Part shown: one piece after another, positions 42,289 through 50,620 of the stretch
Layout of the letters: the number at the start of each line of letters is the position of its first letter
Numbering within the stretch: the first letter of the stretch is position 1
Source of the DNA: Nostoc sp. ATCC 43529
GTDB taxonomy: Bacteria; Cyanobacteriota; Cyanobacteriia; Cyanobacteriales; Nostocaceae
Length of the DNA stretch: 64,000 nt
Direction: 5' to 3'
Assembly: GCA_003326205.1 (NCBI GenBank)
Contig: LWTK01000046.1
Span: forward strand, 372,001-436,000
The notes under the pieces: generated by a model
What the model saw: the letters and a program-made list of their open reading frames with translations, nothing else
What the model was told of the DNA's origin: nothing
The model's database searches: none
Made by a program: the position numbers and the translations under genes

Positions 42289-42597
42289 ATGTTCAACCCT
42301 AAATTCATCCAATCTATAAAACTAAAATTATTAGTTTTTTCAACAGCCTTTTTTATGGCTGCGGAGACTTCTGCTAACGCTCAACAAACTATTCCTACTC
42401 TCACCCCAAGGCAAACTCAAAATTTATCTCGTGATTTAGTTCAATCTAGCTCTCAAGACTTTTTTAGACAAGGAAATAATGCTTTTGAAAGAGAAATACA
42501 ACTGCTCAGAGAAAAACCACTGTCTTCAAATAAACCTATTCTAAAGATTGATTTGATGCAGATCCAAAAAAGACCATCTACCCAGGAAAAGCCTTGA
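42289..42597 (+). CDS. Small exported protein of unknown function
   Basis: 102 residues from ATG 42289 (a longer frame to 42199 begins before a poorer start). Signal peptide LKLLVFSTAFFMAAETSANA with AxA cleavage site, then a Gln/Ser-rich mature part (IPTLTPRQTQNLSRDLVQ, FFRQGNNAFEREIQLLREKP). No family recognised. May be periplasmic. Confidence 0.55.
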   Translation: MFNPKFIQSIKLKLLVFSTAFFMAAETSANAQQTIPTLTPRQTQNLSRDLVQSSSQDFFRQGNNAFEREIQLLREKPLSSNKPILKIDLMQIQKRPSTQEKP

Positions 42598-42920
42598 GAG
42601 CATAAATACAAAGTATCTAATTCCATAGGCAGATATGGTGCGTTACTGAATCTCACGGTAGATATCGCTACCTTTGCCAGTCTCATACCTATCAGCAAAT
42701 TTTTCGCTCTCAGAAAACTCTACGTCCTCTACGTTAACTGGTAGCAAGCCACCTTAGATCTACGATTTTCCGTTACCTTACCCAAGAGCGACAGTACGAA
42801 TAACGCTGCTGTGGTGATTTTCCAATTTAAGAAATTGATGAATCTAATAGACATAACAAAGTATAGTTTGTATAGTCAGCTTTGTAATGAAATTTTAGTT
42901 TTAGATTGGAGACTTAAAAC
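42598..42920. other. Promoter region of the thioredoxin gene
   Basis: About 320 bp without a gene. tctacgtcctctacgttaac type repeat text is at about 42719-42740; the rest is the likely trx promoter. Confidence 0.4.
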
Positions 42921-43259
42921 ATGTCTACTGATACTCACATAGTTCCTTACGTTGAAGAAAGCGAGTTTGATGTTGTTTTAAATGGAAGTGAAGAGCAAGT
43001 TGTTGTTGTTGACTTTACTGCTACTTGGTGTGGCCCCTGTCGGTTGATTAGTCCATTGATGGATCAACTTGCCCAGGAATACAAAGGTCGTGCTAAAGTC
43101 GTTAAGGTAGACGTTGACAGTAACAAACCAATCTTCAAAAAATTTGGTCTTCGTAGCATTCCAGCGGTTTTAATTTTTAAAGATGGTGTTTTAGCAGAGA
43201 CTATCGTGGGAGTTTCTCCTTACGAACAGTTCACCAATGCTATTGACAAGCTTCTTTAA
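42921..43259 (+). CDS. trxA: Thioredoxin
   Basis: 112 residues. Redox motif TATWCGPCRLISP, conserved DVDSNKPIFKKFGLRSIPAV with the cis-proline, and FKDGVLAETIVGVSPYEQ. Cytoplasmic disulfide reductase. Followed by AT-rich tandem repeats rather than another gene. Which thioredoxin type (m-like or other) is not decided. Confidence 0.95.
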   Translation: MSTDTHIVPYVEESEFDVVLNGSEEQVVVVDFTATWCGPCRLISPLMDQLAQEYKGRAKVVKVDVDSNKPIFKKFGLRSIPAVLIFKDGVLAETIVGVSPYEQFTNAIDKLL

Positions 43260-43299
43260 CTAATTCGTAATACTCGCCAAGGCGTGAGAAGCAAGCTAC

Positions 43300-43402
43300 G
43301 TAATTCGTAATTCGTAATTCAAAAGTATTTGATGGCTCTGATGCTCATCAATTTACTATAAATTATGAATTATGAATTATGAATTATGAATTATGAATTA
43401 TA
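43300..43402. repeat. AT-rich tandem repeats after trxA
   Basis: Units taattcg (about 43300-43320) and then 9-bp ATGAATTAT repeated four times in a row from about 43365. Similar single units (aattcataattttgaattc) lie upstream of hisC at 40885-40920. Non-coding. Confidence 0.65.
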
Positions 43403-43407
43403 AATAT

Positions 43408-43938
43408 TTAAATGTTTTGTTTGCGTCTATAATGAATTTGAATTAATCCACTTGGATATTGTTTGGAGTTAATAAATTCTAATTTTTCTTCAGGGGTAGG
43501 TGGTGGGAAAAAGCGTATACCTTCACCTAAAATAATTGGAATAATCGAAATAATATATTTGTCAATTAAGCTGTGCCTAAGAAAAGAATTTATTAAGGCT
43601 CCACCACCAACTAACCAGATATTTTTAAAGCCTTGTGTCTCTATATTTCCTAATGCGCGATTCACTGGGTCAGAGACAAATACAACGTCCTCGCGATCGC
43701 ATTTGAGATCCCTTTGGGTGAAAACAAAAGATTTCTTATCTGGATAAGGCCATTGGTCAAAACTCAGCCCTAGCTCATATGTCTTGCTACCCAAAACAAT
43801 AGCATCAATCGATTCGTAGAAAGCAGCATAACCATAATCTTCTTCTGGAGTCTCAACTATTGATAACCAATCAATTCCTCCATTGCTGCGAGCAATATAG
43901 CCATCCAAACTAGTTGCAATATAGAGTGTAACTTTCAT
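43408..43938 (-). CDS. RibD C-terminal/dihydrofolate reductase-like protein
   Basis: 176 residues. KVTLYIATSLDGYIARSNGG at the N-terminus, then DAIVLGSKTYELG, IWLVGGGALINSFLRHSLID and IIPIILGEGIRFFPP, the hallmarks of the YyaP/YwjB-type dihydrofolate reductase family. NADPH-dependent reductase, substrate unknown. Isolated gene between repeat tracts. Confidence 0.87.
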   Translation of the reverse strand: MKVTLYIATSLDGYIARSNGGIDWLSIVETPEEDYGYAAFYESIDAIVLGSKTYELGLSFDQWPYPDKKSFVFTQRDLKCDREDVVFVSDPVNRALGNIETQGFKNIWLVGGGALINSFLRHSLIDKYIISIIPIILGEGIRFFPPPTPEEKLEFINSKQYPSGLIQIHYRRKQNI

Positions 43939-43944
43939 AATTAG

Positions 43945-44010
43945 TCATTGGGCATGGGGCATTGGAGGCAGAAGGCAGAAGGCAGAAGGCAGGAGGCAAG
44001 AGGCAGAAGT
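43945..44010. repeat. STRR tract (GGCAGAA heptamers)
   Basis: Heptamers ggcagaa repeated at least four times (43970-44000), preceded by gggcatggggcattgg. Near the 3' end of the ABC exporter genes. Confidence 0.65.
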
Positions 44011-44075
44011 TCTTTAATTTTGAATACTTCGACAAGCTCAGTACAAGTTTTGAATTTTGAATTAATTTGTCTTTC

Positions 44076-45878
44076 TCATCTCCCTCCACTCGCTTTTACG
44101 CTGTCTGCTGCACCCAATTGCAGGGCATAAAGGTTCGCATAGACACCTTGTTGATGGATGAGTTCTGTGTGAGTACCCTGCTCGACAATTTGTCCCTGTT
44201 GAATCACTAACACTTTATCTGCCTGGGTAACTGTACTGAGACGGTGGGCAATTACGAAACTAGTACGACCTTGCAACAAGCGGGCGATCGCACTTTGCAC
44301 TAGCGCTTCTGTACGGGTATCAATGCTGCTGGTCGCTTCATCCAATATGAGAATTCGGGGATTAATTAATACCGCACGAGCAATACTGATCAGTTGTCGT
44401 TGTCCCTGACTCAAGGGAGCGCCTTTTTCACCCAATTGAGTTGTATAGCCCTGTGGTAATGAGGTAATAAATTCATGGACATTCGCTGCTTGTGCAGCTC
44501 CTTCGATATCAGCTTGGGTAGCATAGGGACAGCCAAAGGCAATATTTTCGGCAACAGTACCGCTGAACAGAATATTATCTTGTAGGACGATGCCAATCTG
44601 ACGACGTAAACTCGCTTGAGTAACACTACGTACATCAATATCATCAATTTTTACTGCACCACCAGACACATCGTAGAAGCGCAAAATCAAGTTAATAATT
44701 GTGCTTTTTCCCGAACCCGTCGCCCCTACTAACGCAATCATCTGCCCTGGGTAAGCGTGCAAATTTACCCCTTTGAGAACGAGTTGGTCTGGATTATAGC
44801 CAAACTTAACATTCTCAAATCTTACCTCGCCCTGAATTGGTGGCATTTCCCTAGCATCAGGCGCATCTTTGAGTTGTGAGGGTTCATCCAATAACAGAAA
44901 GATTCGTTCTAATCCAGCGAATGCAGATTGAGCTTGGGTGTAAAACTGGCTGAGAATTTGGATGGGGCGGAAGAACTGCTGGACATAAAGTAAAAAGGAT
45001 GTTACTACACCCACAGTTGCACCTCCCGTCACCGCCAAATAACCACCATAAGCCAACACACCTGCGGTTGCTAATGTGTTGAGAAAATCGATGGAGGGCA
45101 AAAAGGCCGAAGTAATTGCCACAGCTTGGACGTTAGCATCTCGGTTGGCGGCATTGAGAACCTCGAATTCTGCAATGTTGAGGTGTACGCGATTAAATGC
45201 CTGTGCTTCTCGCACACTACCAATATCTTCTTCCAACTTGGCGGAAAGTTCGCCAATGGTTTGTCGTGTGACACGAAATCTAGCTCTTGCCCAACGTGCA
45301 AACAAGCCTGTAGTAAAAATCATCAGTGGTACTACTAGGTTACTCAACAAGCCCAGTTGCAGGTTAATTGAGAGCATGGCAATTACAATGCCGATTAAAC
45401 TGAAAGTATTACCCAGCATTTGGGCGATGGTTAGTCCAAATGCCTGATTCACGGTGTTGACATCATTCAGCAAGCGACTCATTAAATCACCCGCTTCGCT
45501 ACGGTCAAAAAAGCTCAGGGGTAAACTTTGGATTTTAATGAAAATATCTTGCCTGAGTTGAGCCAATAATCGCTGCATAATCCAGCCGACTCGAATAATT
45601 TGGCCCCGGATTGCTAAGATACCAACTCCGTAATTCAGTGCTAGTAGCCCCAATAACAGCAATAGTCCCTGCAAATTTCCTTTAGCAATGAGGTTATCAA
45701 TCGACCAGCCAAGAAAAAATGGCCCAATTGCCTGGGTAACTGCACCAATGAAAACCAATCCGATGGCAATGGGAATTTCTTTACGATAGGGTTTTAGGTA
45801 TTGCAAAAAGCGCCCTAAGGTGGAGGTTTGCTTACTAGCTTGTTCCTCGGATACAACAACGGCAGCTGTAGTTCTCAT
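44076..45878 (-). CDS. ABC exporter half-transporter, second subunit
   Basis: 600 residues: a six-helix exporter membrane domain (residues about 30-320, LQYLKPYRKEIPIAIGLVFI, SFFDRSEAGDLMSRLLND) fused to an ATPase domain with GATGSGKSTIINLILRFYDV, signature LSQGQRQLISIARAV, Walker B ILILDEATSSID and HRLSTV. The catalytic Glu is present here. Its ATG overlaps the stop of the upstream half-transporter by four bases; the two form a heterodimeric MdlAB/BmrCD-like exporter. Substrate unknown (drug, lipid or peptide). Confidence 0.92.
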   Translation of the reverse strand: MRTTAAVVVSEEQASKQTSTLGRFLQYLKPYRKEIPIAIGLVFIGAVTQAIGPFFLGWSIDNLIAKGNLQGLLLLLGLLALNYGVGILAIRGQIIRVGWIMQRLLAQLRQDIFIKIQSLPLSFFDRSEAGDLMSRLLNDVNTVNQAFGLTIAQMLGNTFSLIGIVIAMLSINLQLGLLSNLVVPLMIFTTGLFARWARARFRVTRQTIGELSAKLEEDIGSVREAQAFNRVHLNIAEFEVLNAANRDANVQAVAITSAFLPSIDFLNTLATAGVLAYGGYLAVTGGATVGVVTSFLLYVQQFFRPIQILSQFYTQAQSAFAGLERIFLLLDEPSQLKDAPDAREMPPIQGEVRFENVKFGYNPDQLVLKGVNLHAYPGQMIALVGATGSGKSTIINLILRFYDVSGGAVKIDDIDVRSVTQASLRRQIGIVLQDNILFSGTVAENIAFGCPYATQADIEGAAQAANVHEFITSLPQGYTTQLGEKGAPLSQGQRQLISIARAVLINPRILILDEATSSIDTRTEALVQSAIARLLQGRTSFVIAHRLSTVTQADKVLVIQQGQIVEQGTHTELIHQQGVYANLYALQLGAADSVKASGGR

Positions 45879-47653
45879 TTGTTCTCCTTTTGCTGTACCT
45901 GAGATTCCAAAATTACACCATAAAGCGGGCTACTTTGCATCAATTCTTCGTGAGTACCTTGTGCTACTAATCGCCCTTTGTCCATAACAAAAATGCGATC
46001 GGCATTCTTGACAGTGCTGATGCGTTGAGCCACTACAAAGGTTGTGCAAGCTTTTTGGCGCATGAAACCATCTAACTCGGCTTGAATTTGGGCAGCAGTT
46101 CTGGCATCTACAGCAGAGGTACTATCGTCCAAAATCAAAATACTGTAATCAGTGAGTAAAGTACGGGCGATCGCAATTCTTTGTTTTTGCCCACCAGACA
46201 AACCCACACCACGTTCCCCAACAATCGTTTCGTAGCCATCCGGCAGACTGATGATGAAATCGTGTATTTGTGCGCTTTTTGCCACCTCAATCACTTCTTC
46301 TAAGGTTGCATTGGGTTTTGCATAGGAAATATTTTCGCGGATTGTCCCAGAGAAGAGTGTCGTTTCTTGGAAGACAATACCAATACGAGATCTAAGGCTT
46401 TTGAGGTTAAAATCTCGTACATCCCGCCCGTCAATGCGAATCGCTCCCTTTGTGACATCATAAAACCGGGCAATCAAATTCATAATTGTGCTTTTTCCGG
46501 AACCAGTCATGCCTAGAACAGCGATTAGTTCATTGGGCTTAGTTTCAAAGGAAACTTCTTTGAGAGTTTCGGTACTTGCTCCTGGATAGCGAAAGGAAAC
46601 ATTTTCAAAAGTGATTCTACCACCGCAGGTGTCAAAAGGGATGGCATCAGAGCGATCGCGAATTTCTATCTCTGCGTCCACAACTTCGTAAACTCGTTCT
46701 GCTGAAGCAGCTGATTGAGCGATCGCTGGTGCAGCAAATCCAATTACCAAAATTGGTTGCAGAATCAAGGCTAGGTACGAGTTAAACGCCACTAGTTCAC
46801 CAATGGAGAATCTATTTTCAACTACCTCCGCTCCCCCATAGGCAAAAACTGCCAGTGTTACCAAATTACTTAACAAAAAGATAAACGGAAAGGTATTACG
46901 AATAGCACTAATAGTCTTGATGTTTGCCTTAACTAGGTTATCATTCAAGGTCGTGTAACGCGACCTTTCAGTGGACTCCCGCACAAAGGCTTTTACTACT
47001 CTTATTCCGATTAAGTTCTCTTGTAATACAGCATTCAGGTCGCTTAGTTGCTCTTGTACTTGCCGAAAAAGTTTGTTATTACGAGTCACAAATCGTGCCA
47101 TTAACCATCCGGTTAAAGGTACTACTGTTAGAGTAATCAGTGCTAATTTCCAGTTCATCACCAGCAAAATCACTGCAATACTCACCAATGTTACAAGTCC
47201 ACCAATGACCTGAATCAAGCTAGTACCAACAAATGTACGGATTTGCTCAATGTCACTGGTAACACGAGTTAACAGTTGAGAAGTCTGGGCTTGGTCGTGA
47301 TAGCTGAAACTGAGATTTTGAATTTTGCTGAAAATTTTGTTTCGTAGATCGTAAGCTACACCTTGAGAGGCCGCTTCTGCCAAATAACTTTGTCCGAAGT
47401 TAAATAAACCACGAGCGATCGCTGCGACTACCATCCAGCCAGCGCTAATTAGCACAATTTCTAAATTTTTTTCGGTAATCCCGCGATCGATTCCCCACCG
47501 AAATAGTTGTGGGGTAACGGCGTTAGCGATGGTTAACAGCAATAAGCTTACCAATGCTCCCAGCGAAGTCCATCGGTAAGTACTCAAACTAACCAGCACA
47601 CGCTGGATTGATTGCATTGACGAAGTTTCCCGGAGTTCTGGTTGCTGAACCAA
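45875..47653 (-). CDS. ABC exporter half-transporter, first subunit
   Basis: 592 residues with exporter membrane domain (residues about 20-310, RWGIDRGITEKNLEIVLISA, SFSYHDQAQTSQLLTRVTSD) and ATPase domain: GMTGSGKSTIMNLIARFYDV, signature LSGGQKQRIAIARTLL, Walker B ILILDDSTSAVD. The Walker B catalytic Glu is Asp, so this half has the degenerate ATP site usual for heterodimeric exporters. Cotranscribed and overlapping by four bases with the partner gene at 44076. Confidence 0.92.
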   Translation of the reverse strand: MVQQPELRETSSMQSIQRVLVSLSTYRWTSLGALVSLLLLTIANAVTPQLFRWGIDRGITEKNLEIVLISAGWMVVAAIARGLFNFGQSYLAEAASQGVAYDLRNKIFSKIQNLSFSYHDQAQTSQLLTRVTSDIEQIRTFVGTSLIQVIGGLVTLVSIAVILLVMNWKLALITLTVVPLTGWLMARFVTRNNKLFRQVQEQLSDLNAVLQENLIGIRVVKAFVRESTERSRYTTLNDNLVKANIKTISAIRNTFPFIFLLSNLVTLAVFAYGGAEVVENRFSIGELVAFNSYLALILQPILVIGFAAPAIAQSAASAERVYEVVDAEIEIRDRSDAIPFDTCGGRITFENVSFRYPGASTETLKEVSFETKPNELIAVLGMTGSGKSTIMNLIARFYDVTKGAIRIDGRDVRDFNLKSLRSRIGIVFQETTLFSGTIRENISYAKPNATLEEVIEVAKSAQIHDFIISLPDGYETIVGERGVGLSGGQKQRIAIARTLLTDYSILILDDSTSAVDARTAAQIQAELDGFMRQKACTTFVVAQRISTVKNADRIFVMDKGRLVAQGTHEELMQSSPLYGVILESQVQQKENK

Positions 47654-47763
47654 TGGAGTTCACCCTGTGTTTTGGAAAAATTATCTCCTACTTTGATTCT
47701 AAAAAACCACTTACTCAAGTTGAGAATGAGGAATATTACAATACCTTTGTAAATAAAATTGCC

Positions 47764-47952
47764 TCACAATTGCTCTGGATTAATTCCCCGCTCTTTTAGT
47801 AGAGTATGTAGAGCTTCTAACTTGGCTTCGGCTTGTTCGGCTCTTTCTTTTTCTTGTTGTAGTTGTTGGTCTAGTTCCAAATGGGTAAGAAAGCGATCGC
47901 TATCAGGGTAGATAATGCCTTTTGGGGTAGAAGATGGTAGCTGTGTAACCAT
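47764..47952 (-). pseudogene. Uma2/DUF820-like nuclease gene with internal deletion
   Basis: 62 codons from ATG 47952. The first about 16 residues (MVTQLPSSTPKGIIYPDSD) look like the N-terminus and the last about 40 (LELDQQLQQEKERAEQAEAK, then LEALHTLLKERGINPEQL) like the coiled-coil tail of Uma2-type PD-(D/E)xK proteins. The nuclease core of about 130 residues between them is missing. An in-frame deletion is the simplest reading; a genuinely short coiled-coil protein is the alternative. Confidence 0.5.
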
Positions 47953-48038
47953 TGCGATGATTCTCAGGTGATTGTTAGAAGGGGTGAGCGATCGCTTTTC
48001 CCGCACAGTCCTTATTTCACATCGTAGCTTGACCAAAC

Positions 48039-48162
48039 CTAGTGGTCTATCCCATTAATTTTGTAGGGAAAAAATGTTCGTAGTAAGGACTTTAGTCCTT
48101 GATTTTTAAGCACGCTTTGTGCTTACTACGAACTTTTCAGAACTAATGCGATAGACCACCAG
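48039..48162 (-). mobile_element. MITE-like element, family A, copy 3 (inverted)
   Basis: 124 bp. Left end CTAGTGGTCTATCCCATTA, right end (reversed) CTGGTGGTCTATCGCATTA. The inner hairpins AAGGACTTTAGTCCTT and AAGCAcgcttTGTGCTT are in reverse order relative to copies 1 and 2, so this copy is flipped. It lies between the Uma2 remnant and the sigma-factor gene and may affect that promoter. Confidence 0.8.
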
Positions 48163-48353
48163 TGCCATTAATACTTCCTCAAAGAATTTTTACCAGTCTA
48201 TCGTTAAAGTTACAATCTAGTTTGTGGGCTACCTTGCCCAATCATTAGTGATTAGTCCTTGCATAAGATTGCCTCCCCCGGTTGATATTTTTTATGAAGC
48301 TATTTGATTTATACTTTTAAATTCGTCTAATTTTAGAGAAATGTTAAAGTTGT

Positions 48354-49304
48354 ATGTCCAGCCTGACTTCTGACATGGTACGCGTCTATTTGCAAGAAAT
48401 TGGTCAGTTCCCTTTATTAACATCCGACCAAGAAATAACTTATGGCAGGCAAGTACAACAAATGATTGCCATTGAGCAGCAAAAACAAGAGCTTAGTCAA
48501 CAATTACATCGCCAACCAACACCCGCAGAATTAGCTCATTTTGTCAATAAAACTGAAAACGAAGTCGATCGCATACTTGAGCTTGGACAACGAGCCAAGC
48601 AAAAGATGATCGTAGCAAATCTCCGGTTAGTGGTTTCCATAGCTAAAAAATACCAGCGCCGCAATTTGGAGTTTTTGGATTTGGTTCAAGAAGGGGCAAT
48701 CGGTTTACAAAGGGGGGTAGAAAAGTTCGATCCTAACCGAGGCTATAAGTTATCAACTTACGCATATTGGTGGATTAGTCAAGCGATTACTAGAGCGATC
48801 GCCGAAAAATCCCGGACGGTGAGGCTACCAATTCACGTTAACGAAAAACTCAGCCAAATTAAGAAGGCACAGCGAGAACTATTTCAAACACTTGGTCGTC
48901 GTGCTACCGTCACGGAAATTGCTCAGAAGCTGGACATTGAACCAAGCCAGATTCGAGAATATCTCAGTGCTGCTAGTGCGACAATCTCTCTAGATTTAAG
49001 AGTGGGTGATAACCAAGATACTGAACTTAGTGAACTTCTAAGCGATGAAGGCATCTCGCCAAATGAGCAAATCACTCAGGAACTGCTGCGCCAAGACTTG
49101 AATGATTTGTTAGCATCGCTCAAACCCGTGCAGCGCGAAGTATTAATCTTACGCTTTGGACTGTTGGATAATCAAGAACGAAGTTTAGCTCAGATTGGAG
49201 AGAAACTTAATGTTAGTCGAGAACGAGTCCGCCAAATCCAGCAGCAAGCCATGACTGCTCTGCGTCGTCAAAAGCCATCCATTGGCCAGTATTTATCTTC
49301 TTAA
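48354..49304 (+). CDS. Group 2 RNA polymerase sigma-70 factor
   Basis: 316 residues. No region 1.1. Region 1.2 (MVRVYLQEIGQFPLLTSDQE), region 2 with LRLVVSIAKKYQRRNLEFLD, LVQEGAIGLQRGVEKFDPNR and YAYWWISQAITRAIAEKSRT, region 3 (VNEKLSQIKKAQRELFQTLG) and region 4 (REVLILRFGL, LAQIGEKLNVSRERVRQIQQ). This matches the non-essential SigB/C/D/E-type factors of cyanobacteria used in stress or nutrient changes. Which paralogue it is cannot be decided by eye. Followed by a hairpin terminator at 49319. Confidence 0.95.
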   Translation: MSSLTSDMVRVYLQEIGQFPLLTSDQEITYGRQVQQMIAIEQQKQELSQQLHRQPTPAELAHFVNKTENEVDRILELGQRAKQKMIVANLRLVVSIAKKYQRRNLEFLDLVQEGAIGLQRGVEKFDPNRGYKLSTYAYWWISQAITRAIAEKSRTVRLPIHVNEKLSQIKKAQRELFQTLGRRATVTEIAQKLDIEPSQIREYLSAASATISLDLRVGDNQDTELSELLSDEGISPNEQITQELLRQDLNDLLASLKPVQREVLILRFGLLDNQERSLAQIGEKLNVSRERVRQIQQQAMTALRRQKPSIGQYLSS

Positions 49305-49318
49305 TAAACACTAAAAGT

Positions 49319-49336
49319 TCACCCCTAAGGGGGTGA
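49319..49336 (+). terminator. Hairpin after the sigma factor gene
   Basis: Stem TCACCCC/GGGGGTGA around TAA, 15 bp after the stop codon, followed by tgactttaattattttt. Fits an intrinsic terminator although the T run is broken. Confidence 0.5.
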
Positions 49337-49495
49337 TGACTTTAATTATTTTTCGGTTTAGCTCTAGAATGCCTTGATAATTTCTTTTGTTCTGCTGATT
49401 TTGATGTGAGTTTTCAATCTAAAATACCAAGCAGTTAGTAAACGGATGATTCAACAAAAATCAAATATGAGTCCTATATATTCCCTTTTGTACTC

Positions 49496-49640
49496 AGGCA
49501 AATCGGAGGCACAGTTGTTTTGGCGATCGCTTACTATGGAATGGCTGAAATTTCACGTCATCTTGCTTCCACGCCTCACGATGTGACTCCAGTTTGACCG
49601 CCCGATGGAATTGCTGCTGGGGCTGTTCTGTTGTTTGGTA
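49496..49640 (+). pseudogene. Remnant of a MASE1-type membrane sensor domain
   Basis: One frame reads QIGGTVVLAIAYYGMAEIS, RHLASTPHDVTPV, TGA, PPDGIAAGAVLLFG. MASE1 domains have SPVWPPAGIALAALLLFG at this point, so the TGA at 49595-49597 stands where a Trp codon is expected. No start and nothing after the second helix. Part of a 360-bp gap between the sigma factor and DUF4174 genes. Confidence 0.45.
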
Positions 49641-49665
49641 ACCCTGTTTTACGAATTGATATCAG

Positions 49666-50175
49666 CTATTTTCTGCCCCGTTCGTGCATTTCTTGTTGGC
49701 GCATGGGCATAGCGTCTATTTGGTCGAAAATTGCTGTTGCTTGGACTGGTGTACTATCTTGACGCTTAACACCACCATCTTTGCCCACCAAAATGACGCG
49801 AAAATTTTCTTTATCAATTCCAAAGCGATTTCGCAAATTGGCAGCAGAAGGCTCATCTATTGGCAGTCCGTTGGCATAGCTTTTACCTGTTGCCAAAACC
49901 TGAACAAGAACTAAATCCCTATCTGTAAAACCATTTTGGTGCTGGTCAAATAACTTCATTTGTTGCTGATAGTTACGGTTATCAACAGACGGTGCAAAGA
50001 CCAATAAAACGCGATTTTGCCATTTTTGGGAACTGAGGTTAAATGAAAACATTTTGATGCTTGGATTGGTTGAACCTTCAACAGTATGAGCAATATTAAC
50101 TGGCAGTAGCATAAACGATGCTAATACGGTCAGAGCGATTAATACTGAGTTATTCACGTTGGAAATATTTAGCAA
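49666..50175 (-). CDS. DUF4174 family exported protein
   Basis: 169 residues. Signal segment SVLIALTVLASFMLLPVNIA, then the DUF4174 pattern: QKWQNRVLLVFAPSVDNRNY, QMKLFDQHQNGFTDRDLVL, LRNRFGIDKENFRVILVGKD, GGVKRQDSTPVQATAIFDQI, DAMPMRQQEM. Thioredoxin-like fold without the CxxC redox pair. Periplasmic; function unknown. Isolated gene. Confidence 0.82.
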   Translation of the reverse strand: MLNISNVNNSVLIALTVLASFMLLPVNIAHTVEGSTNPSIKMFSFNLSSQKWQNRVLLVFAPSVDNRNYQQQMKLFDQHQNGFTDRDLVLVQVLATGKSYANGLPIDEPSAANLRNRFGIDKENFRVILVGKDGGVKRQDSTPVQATAIFDQIDAMPMRQQEMHERGRK

Positions 50176-50620
50176 TTAGGTATGAATGATTGTTCGCGAA
50201 TAGTTGATAAAAGTAGTTGCGGACGCAAGCAAAGATAAGCAAGAGAACCGAGTAAGGGAATAAACACCATTGATGCTATAAGTTTGAGAGGCAGTCAGAA
50301 TTTAACTATCAATTAGTTAAATCCTGGCTGCATTGTAAATTATGAATCCTCTGCTCGTTGTCGCTCAATGGGTAGAGCTTCTAGAGTTGAAACAGGTAAT
50401 ATAGTTGCTCAAGTAAAATTTATTACCAATCATCTCGGAAAGCGATCGCCATATTACCAATGCCGAATACCCCTTATTCATGAGGGCTGTAACTCTGATT
50501 TTTACTTTCGTTTCCATACCTAAGTATAATTTACTGAAAATTAACCCAATAACTAGGACTAAGGTTTAAGAGTGGCAACTGGTAAGTAAGATTTAAATTG
50601 ATACCAATTATTTGGAAATA
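50176..50620. other. Gene-free stretch upstream of the MDR reductase
   Basis: About 445 bp. A short stretch at 50366-50540 contains fragmentary coding-like text with stops but nothing that can be assigned. One HIP1 site. The 3' part is the promoter of the next gene. Confidence 0.4.

Noticed and set aside
44076..47653. ABC exporter pair as the export system for the double-glycine peptides
   Set aside because: Neither subunit has an N-terminal C39 peptidase domain and the genes are 4 kb away on the other strand.
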